A DNA stretch of 45,912 bases from positions 1 through 45,912 of the forward strand of contig CAVEXN010000020.1 in assembly GCA_963620035.1 (NCBI GenBank), read 5' to 3'. How positions within the stretch are numbered: position 1 is the first letter of the stretch; the number at the start of each line of letters is the position of its first letter. Source of the DNA: F23-D06 sp963620035 (GTDB lineage: Bacteria > Bacteroidota > Bacteroidia > Bacteroidales > WCHB1-69). Of this stretch, positions 41,902-45,912 are shown one piece after another. Under the pieces are notes generated by a model. That model ran no database searches, was not told the origin of the DNA, and saw nothing but the letters and a program-made list of their open reading frames with translations. A program made the position numbers and the translations under genes.

Positions 41902-42945
41902 ATGTTAACTTTTATGGAAGACATCCGACAAATACCTTTCTCACAAATCGAAGCGTTTGTCTTGGCAGCCCAAGAGAAAAAGTTCCGCGCCAAGCAGATA
42001 CACACTTGGCTGTGGGTGAAAGGAGCCGCCGGTTTCAACGAAATGACAGACCTTTCTGCCGCTTTCCGCGAAAAACTCTCCGCCCGTTTCTCATTTCTCC
42101 ATGCCGAGATTGAGCAAGAGGCGCACAGCAAAGACAAGACCGCCAAGTTCATCATCCGCCTGCACGACGGGAAACGCATCGAGGGGGTGCTTATCCCCAC
42201 GGAAAATAGGGTGACGGCTTGCATCTCTTCGCAGGTGGGCTGCCCGCTCGGATGCGCTTTCTGCGCCACGGGCAAAATGGGCTTTGTGCGCAATTTGCAC
42301 TATAGCGAAATAATGGACGAGTTCTTTCTGATGAACCGCCGTGCCGCCCAACTCTACGGCAGAGGCATCACGAATATAGTGTTCATGGGCATGGGCGAGC
42401 CGCTCCTGAACCTGGACAATGTACTTTCCGCCCTGCAGGTGCTGACAGACCGGAAAGGCATCGGGCTCTCGCCTTCACGCATCACGCTTTCCACCGCCGG
42501 CATCGTGAAAGGCATAAGGGCTTTGGCCGAAACGGGATTCCCGGCAGGAATGGCCGTGTCTTTGCATAGCGCGGAACCAACTGTCCGTGAAAAGCTTATG
42601 CCGGTAACCAAAACCAACAGCCTTCACGATCTGCAAGCCGCACTGTCGTTGTTCCACAAGAAAACCGGCACACGCATCACGATGGAATACCTGCTGCTAT
42701 CCGAGGTGAACGACACTCCGCAGGCCGCCGAAAGGCTCGCCCGCTTCTGCCGTCCGTTTCCCGTAAAAATCAATATCATAGAATACAATGAAACGGCAGG
42801 ATGCCCCTATCACCGCTCCTATCCTAATCGGCGCGAGGCTTTTGTCAAGTATCTGGAAGGGTGCAATATGGTGGTCAATGTGCGGCAGAGCCGCGGTCAG
42901 GATATAGCCGCAGCCTGCGGTCAACTGATAAAACAGCAGGGATGA
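41902..42945 (+). CDS. rlmN: 23S rRNA/tRNA (adenine-C2)-methyltransferase RlmN
   Basis: A 347-residue radical-SAM enzyme that methylates A2503 of 23S rRNA and A37 of tRNAs. The radical-SAM cluster motif CPLGCAFC has Cys114, Cys118 and Cys121. Other marks are ISSQVGCPLGC, NIVFMGMGEPLLN, ITLSTAGIVKGIRAL and VSLHSAEPTVREKLMPV. A start at 41914 (second ATG) is equally plausible. No gene follows closely on the same strand. Confidence 0.96.
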   Translation: MLTFMEDIRQIPFSQIEAFVLAAQEKKFRAKQIHTWLWVKGAAGFNEMTDLSAAFREKLSARFSFLHAEIEQEAHSKDKTAKFIIRLHDGKRIEGVLIPTENRVTACISSQVGCPLGCAFCATGKMGFVRNLHYSEIMDEFFLMNRRAAQLYGRGITNIVFMGMGEPLLNLDNVLSALQVLTDRKGIGLSPSRITLSTAGIVKGIRALAETGFPAGMAVSLHSAEPTVREKLMPVTKTNSLHDLQAALSLFHKKTGTRITMEYLLLSEVNDTPQAAERLARFCRPFPVKINIIEYNETAGCPYHRSYPNRREAFVKYLEGCNMVVNVRQSRGQDIAAACGQLIKQQG

Positions 42946-43064
42946 CCACTGTTTTGTGAAGTTCCCGTCAGTCCCGTTCCACGTAGTAAGCCGCGCCCCA
43001 AGCCAAACAGGTCCTCGAAGAGGGCCAACATCGTGGAAAGAAAGAACAACACGCGTAACGCCTC

Positions 43065-43092
43065 TAAGTTCTAAGTTCTAAGTTCTAAATTC
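43065..43092. repeat. TAAGTTC heptamer array
   Basis: Three perfect TAAGTTC units plus one TAAATTC unit in direct tandem, 28 bp, between rlmN and the promoter region of the DUF4143 gene. The surrounding gap (42946-43189) holds no gene I can support. Confidence 0.85.
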
Positions 43093-43104
43093 AAACGGAA
43101 GCCG

Positions 43105-43181
43105 TGAATAAATGCGTATTTTCCTTGCCATTTTGATGGAATAAATGTATTTTTGCGGTGTCTAAAATACGGAATAAATGT
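43105..43181 (+). repeat. 33-bp-period repeat upstream of second DUF4143 ATPase
   Basis: The nonamer GAATAAATG occurs at 43106, 43139 and 43172, exactly 33 bp apart, with diverged spacers; the last copy ends 9 bp before the start codon. The middle copy carries a TATTTTTG -7 element. The period equals that of the array upstream of the first DUF4143 gene (9862-9944). Confidence 0.75.
43125..43155 (+). promoter_or_regulatory. Promoter of second DUF4143 ATPase
   Basis: TTG (43125-43127), 20 bp, then TATTTTTG (43148-43155) within the 33-bp repeats; leader about 28 nt. Confidence 0.65.
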
Positions 43182-43189
43182 AAATCACT

Positions 43190-44551
43190 ATGCTCAAGCG
43201 AAAGATTTCCAGCAAGATAGAGGAATACTTAAAGTCCGGCAGCAACAGAATGCTCGTTGTTGATGGCGCACGGCAAATCGGCAAGTCGTTCATCATCCGC
43301 GATGTCGGCCGCAGGCTGTTCCCCAACTTCATAGAAATCAATATGGAGATGGACAGGCAGGGAGACAGGCTGTTCGCGGAAGCGAAAACAGTTGAGAACT
43401 TCTACCTTGCGCTGAGCACATTCGCCGGAGATAGAATGGGAGACAAGGCATCAACCCTCGTCTTCATCGACGAGATTCAGGCATACGACCATCTGCTCAC
43501 CCTTGTGAAATTTCTGATGGAAGACGGCCGGTTCACCTACATAGCAAGCGGCTCTCTTCTTGGGGTCACGCTGAAGAAAACCTTATCCATTCCCATCGGC
43601 AGCCTGACAACTCTGCATATGTACCCTCTTGACTTTGAGGAATTTCTCTGGGCGAATGGTGTCGGCCGACTCGCAGTGGATGAACTCCGCCGCTGCTTCG
43701 ATGAAAAGATTTCCCCGAATGATGCCATCCACAGACGAATGCTCGATCTCTTCAGGAAATATCTTCTCGTCGGAGGTTTCCCCGATGCCGTAAACACGTA
43801 TATATCAGAACATAATATAGCCAAGGTGCGGGATGTACAAAAGGTGATCAGGGAACTATATGCCCTTGATGCCGCAAAATATGAAAAGGAATCCGCACGC
43901 AAACTCAAGATTATGCGAATCTACGAGATGATTCCATCCAATCTTGAAAACAAGAAGAAACGCATCAAGGTTAAGGACATAGAAGGGAAGAAAGGCAAAC
44001 GCACAAGTGACTATCAGGATGAGTTCGACTATCTCGTGTCATCCGGGGTCGCGCTTGAGGTCAACGCAATAAGCCGGCCGTCATACCCTCTCGTCCAGAA
44101 TGCGGGAAAGAACCTTCTGAAACTGTATCTCAACGACACCGGACTCTTTACGGGGATACTGTACGGCAACGACATCAGGCCTGTCCTCGAAGACAGACGC
44201 TCTGTAAATCTCGGCTCCGTCTATGAGACTGCCGTTGCCCAGGAACTGAGGGCGCACGGATTTGCCCTGTACTACTACGACAACAAGAAAAACGGCGAGA
44301 TCGATTATCTGATTGACGACACCCAAAATATGTCTTCCACTCCGCTTGAGGTGAAATCCGGCAAAGATTACCTGACTCACAGTGCTTTGGACAAGTTCCT
44401 CGCCAACAAGGACTACGCAGTCCGGCAGGCATACGTCCTGTCAAACGAATCCGAAGTCTTCGAAAAGGACGGCATCACCTACATCCCGATATATTTCGTG
44501 ATGTTCTTTGAACACGATGTAAGGCTCGCGCCGGAAGATTATTATTTCTGA
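43190..44551 (+). CDS. AAA_14/DUF4143 ATP-binding protein
   Basis: A 453-residue protein of the same family as 8546-9853 but only distantly similar. Walker A is GARQIGKS at residues 26-33, and Walker B is LVFIDEIQ with D94-E95. The sensor-like IASGSLLGVTL follows. The DUF4143 half ends with a nuclease-like pattern: VYETAVAQELRAHG, NGEIDYLIDD and PLEVKSGKDY, the E-D-ExK series of PD-(D/E)XK folds. Function is unestablished; such genes are variable between strains and often lie near mobile DNA. Upstream 33-bp repeats parallel those of the other member. Confidence 0.9.
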   Translation: MLKRKISSKIEEYLKSGSNRMLVVDGARQIGKSFIIRDVGRRLFPNFIEINMEMDRQGDRLFAEAKTVENFYLALSTFAGDRMGDKASTLVFIDEIQAYDHLLTLVKFLMEDGRFTYIASGSLLGVTLKKTLSIPIGSLTTLHMYPLDFEEFLWANGVGRLAVDELRRCFDEKISPNDAIHRRMLDLFRKYLLVGGFPDAVNTYISEHNIAKVRDVQKVIRELYALDAAKYEKESARKLKIMRIYEMIPSNLENKKKRIKVKDIEGKKGKRTSDYQDEFDYLVSSGVALEVNAISRPSYPLVQNAGKNLLKLYLNDTGLFTGILYGNDIRPVLEDRRSVNLGSVYETAVAQELRAHGFALYYYDNKKNGEIDYLIDDTQNMSSTPLEVKSGKDYLTHSALDKFLANKDYAVRQAYVLSNESEVFEKDGITYIPIYFVMFFEHDVRLAPEDYYF

Positions 44552-44687
44552 AAACCGATACATTGTAACGCCGGTCTTGCCTTGCCAGTCGTGATGTTCC
44601 CCACGCCTAAATTCACACCGGTACGCGAGAGAAACGCTACTAATACGTTCTTATGGTGGCTAAACATGGTATTTCTTACTGCAAAGA

Positions 44688-44717
44688 TTGTGTTTCCAAT
44701 AATTATTCGTATTTTTG
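44688..44717 (+). promoter_or_regulatory. Complete promoter upstream of small RNA/Abi locus
   Basis: TTG at 44688-44690, exactly 19 bp, then TATTTTTG at 44710-44717. Initiation is expected near 44723-44724, directly before a terminator-like hairpin. Confidence 0.8.
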
Positions 44718-44723
44718 CAGCGT

Positions 44724-44773
44724 CAGTTCCCACCAAGCCTCTCAACGATGCTCAAATGCGTGGGGCTTTTTTT
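44724..44773 (+). ncRNA. Putative ~50-nt structured RNA upstream of Abi gene
   Basis: A short transcript is predicted between a full promoter and a hairpin plus run of seven T. It has two competing folds. AAGCCTC (44735-44741) pairs with GGGGCTT (44762-44768) as a terminator stem, extended by ACG/CGT (44745-44747 with 44759-44761). Alternatively CCCAC (44729-44733) can pair with GTGGG (44760-44764). It may be a leader attenuator or a free RNA. AbiF-type HEPN proteins have been linked, as far as I recall, to adjacent RNAs acting as antitoxins, and position and size fit that; the antitoxin role is inference. Confidence 0.55.
44735..44773 (+). terminator. Hairpin-T7 at the end of the putative RNA
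   Basis: 7-bp outer stem (one U-G) plus 3-bp inner stem followed by TTTTTTT; 30 bp before the first Abi ATG at 44803. Confidence 0.7.
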
Positions 44774-44802
44774 ATATATACGTTTATTCTCAAAATATAC
44801 TA

Positions 44803-45718
44803 ATGAAAACATTACCGCATTTTACGAAACATTATATATTATATGGCAGAGAAAGAATTGGTGGTTCTGCTGGAAAGACGTGGCCTTGTCATTACTGACG
44901 AAACCAAAGCGATACGGTATTTGGAGAGTATTGGGTATTATCGTCTTTCCGCTTATATGTACCCATTCTTGAAAGTTCCAAAAGAAACCCATCAGTATAA
45001 AGAAGGAACAACTTTTCAGCAAGTGCTGAATCTATATCGCTTCGACAAAAAGTTGCGTATGCTTCTTCTTAATGAAATTGAAAAAGTTGAGATAGCCGTT
45101 CGCCGTGCCATTATGAATATTCCTGTGCAGATGACCGGAGATATTTATTGGCTGACAAATTCTGAACATTTTGCCAACCAAACAACTTTTCAAGAAACCA
45201 AGAACACCATAGACAAGGAATATGAAAAATCAACAGAAGAGTTCGTCAAGCATTTCAAGCATAATTATTGTGACCCGTATCCCCCAGCATAGATTTTGGG
45301 AGAGTTGCTGACAATGGGCAATGTGAACATGGTTTACCGTAATCTGAAAGCAGACAAGATGCGTAAACGCATCTCGCATTACTTTGGCTTGCAACCAATC
45401 GTCCTGGAATCATGGATAACATCTTTGACCTTGTTGAGGAATGCCTGTTGCCATCATTCAAGAGTGTGGAACAAGGTGAGTTCAATAAGGCCTGTTTCTC
45501 CAAAAAGGATTGCACATTCTTGGATTACACAGCCATCAAACCCTCAAAGAGTATATTTCACTATCTGCATCATCAAGTTTTTTCTTGATATCATATCACC
45601 TAACAATGATATGTCAGGTAAGATGCACACGCTGTTTTCCGATTATCCAGAGATAAGTCCGGAATCTCTTGGTTTCCCGAACGGGTGGGAGAGCGAACCT
45701 TTATGGGCACAACGATGA
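44803..45718 (+). pseudogene. Abi_2/AbiF-type HEPN abortive-infection gene, disrupted
   Basis: The coding pieces together match a complete Abi_2 protein of about 300 residues. Piece 1 (44803-44844) gives MKTLPHFTKHY, a typical N-terminus, but in a different frame from the rest, so a frameshift lies in the AT-rich stretch near 44830-44845. Piece 2 (44843-45289) has LLERRGLVITDETKAIRYL, IGYYRLSAYMYP and YRFDKKLRML. At 45290 an in-frame TAG falls where the family has Trp (PYPPAW). Piece 3 continues in the same frame to 45718, with the HEPN catalytic motif RNACCH (Arg 45437, His 45452) and the usual tail ISPNNDM, LGFPNGW. The family are RNA-cleaving phage-defence toxins. Sequencing error at one or both sites is the alternative. 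Confidence 0.8.
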
Positions 45719-45912
45719 GGGAGAAAAAGGGGAGTAACTTGCAACTGACGTTGTTGCCAACCGACAACCTTTTCCACAATCTGTTGATGCTTCCTTGCGC
45801 AGGTTCTTGGGAATGTAAAGACGACGCACCTTGCCACCTTTACTGTAAAGGTCGAGATAGCCGACTTTGACATGTTCTGCCTTGATGTGAAGGAGTTCAC
45901 TGACACGAGCAC
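45701..45912 (-). pseudogene. Tyrosine recombinase/integrase fragment running off the right edge
   Basis: On the minus strand, the frame entering from the right edge encodes ARVSELLHIKAEHVKVGYLD and then KGGKVRRLYIP, the box with the first catalytic Arg of phage-type tyrosine recombinases. Similarity stops near 45788 after NLRKEA. The following 28 codons to the TAA at 45701-45703 are unrelated, so the C-terminal half with the remaining catalytic His/Arg/Tyr is missing here. The fragment is tail-to-tail with, and slightly overlaps, the Abi gene. It indicates that the locus was part of a mobile or integrative region. The rest of the gene lies outside the window. Confidence 0.72.

Noticed and set aside
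42946..43189. Possible gene remnant on the minus strand after rlmN
   Set aside because: Short frames are interrupted by stops and match nothing I recognise; only the heptamers, 33-bp repeats and promoter are supported.
44542..44803. Short ORFs on both strands between the DUF4143 and Abi genes
   Set aside because: They overlap the promoter and hairpin and lack coding character, so the region is better explained as an RNA/leader.
1..45912. CRISPR array, tRNA or rRNA genes
   Set aside because: I found no spaced repeat array and no cloverleaf or rRNA sequence; the direct repeats present are too few or too close for CRISPR.

Overview
The window is chromosomal DNA from a member of the Bacteroidota, most likely the order Bacteroidales. 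Three things point there. Promoters carry the lineage-specific -7 element TAnnTTTG, some with a TTG about 19-20 bp upstream. The gene families are typical: a T9SS plug protein, FISUMP and CUB-like surface proteins, DUF6089, and uppS-bamA-ompH order. The conserved core genes show Bacteroidota-style neighbourhoods. No genus can be named from the sequence alone.

Layout. 1-6561 is a surface-protein region on the minus strand: a large secreted protein running off the left edge, a lone DppB/OppB-type permease, and an 1085-residue glycine-rich/FISUMP protein. 6838-9853 holds an EFR1-type flavodoxin-ferredoxin protein, a DUF4234 membrane protein and an AAA/DUF4143 ATPase. 10015-12273 is a small AT-rich island (ECF sigma factor, membrane protein, broken-looking small genes) bounded by a perfect 84-bp direct repeat of the 3' end of the neighbouring T9SS plug gene. 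13850-22451 is the front half of the division and cell-wall cluster: mraZ-rsmH-ftsL-ftsI-murE-mraY-(MurD remnant)-ftsW. Full-length murD is missing, and murG, murC and ftsQAZ do not follow. 22542-26891 holds rubrerythrin, cdaA and ptb on the minus strand, then apt, ilvE and a 2[4Fe-4S] ferredoxin on the plus strand. 26947-32956 is the envelope-biogenesis operon DUF6089-uppS-bamA-ompH-ompH-ompH. 33092-34344 is infC-rpmI-rplT. 34451-42945 holds a C69 dipeptidase, an AT-rich orphan, nifJ (PFOR), ackA and rlmN. 43065-45912 is accessory DNA: a second DUF4143 ATPase, a short promoter-plus-terminator RNA locus directly upstream of a decayed Abi_2/AbiF HEPN gene, and a tyrosine recombinase fragment at the right edge.

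Functionally the window combines anaerobic pyruvate metabolism (PFOR, ferredoxin, acetate kinase, phosphate butyryltransferase), outer-membrane and peptidoglycan assembly, and translation genes, with two mobile or defence-like insertions. The most interesting items are the RNA-linked HEPN (AbiF-type) locus, a reading-frame-intact MurD C-terminal remnant kept in the dcw operon, the 84-bp-repeat sigma-factor island, and 33-bp-period upstream repeats shared by both DUF4143 ATPase genes.
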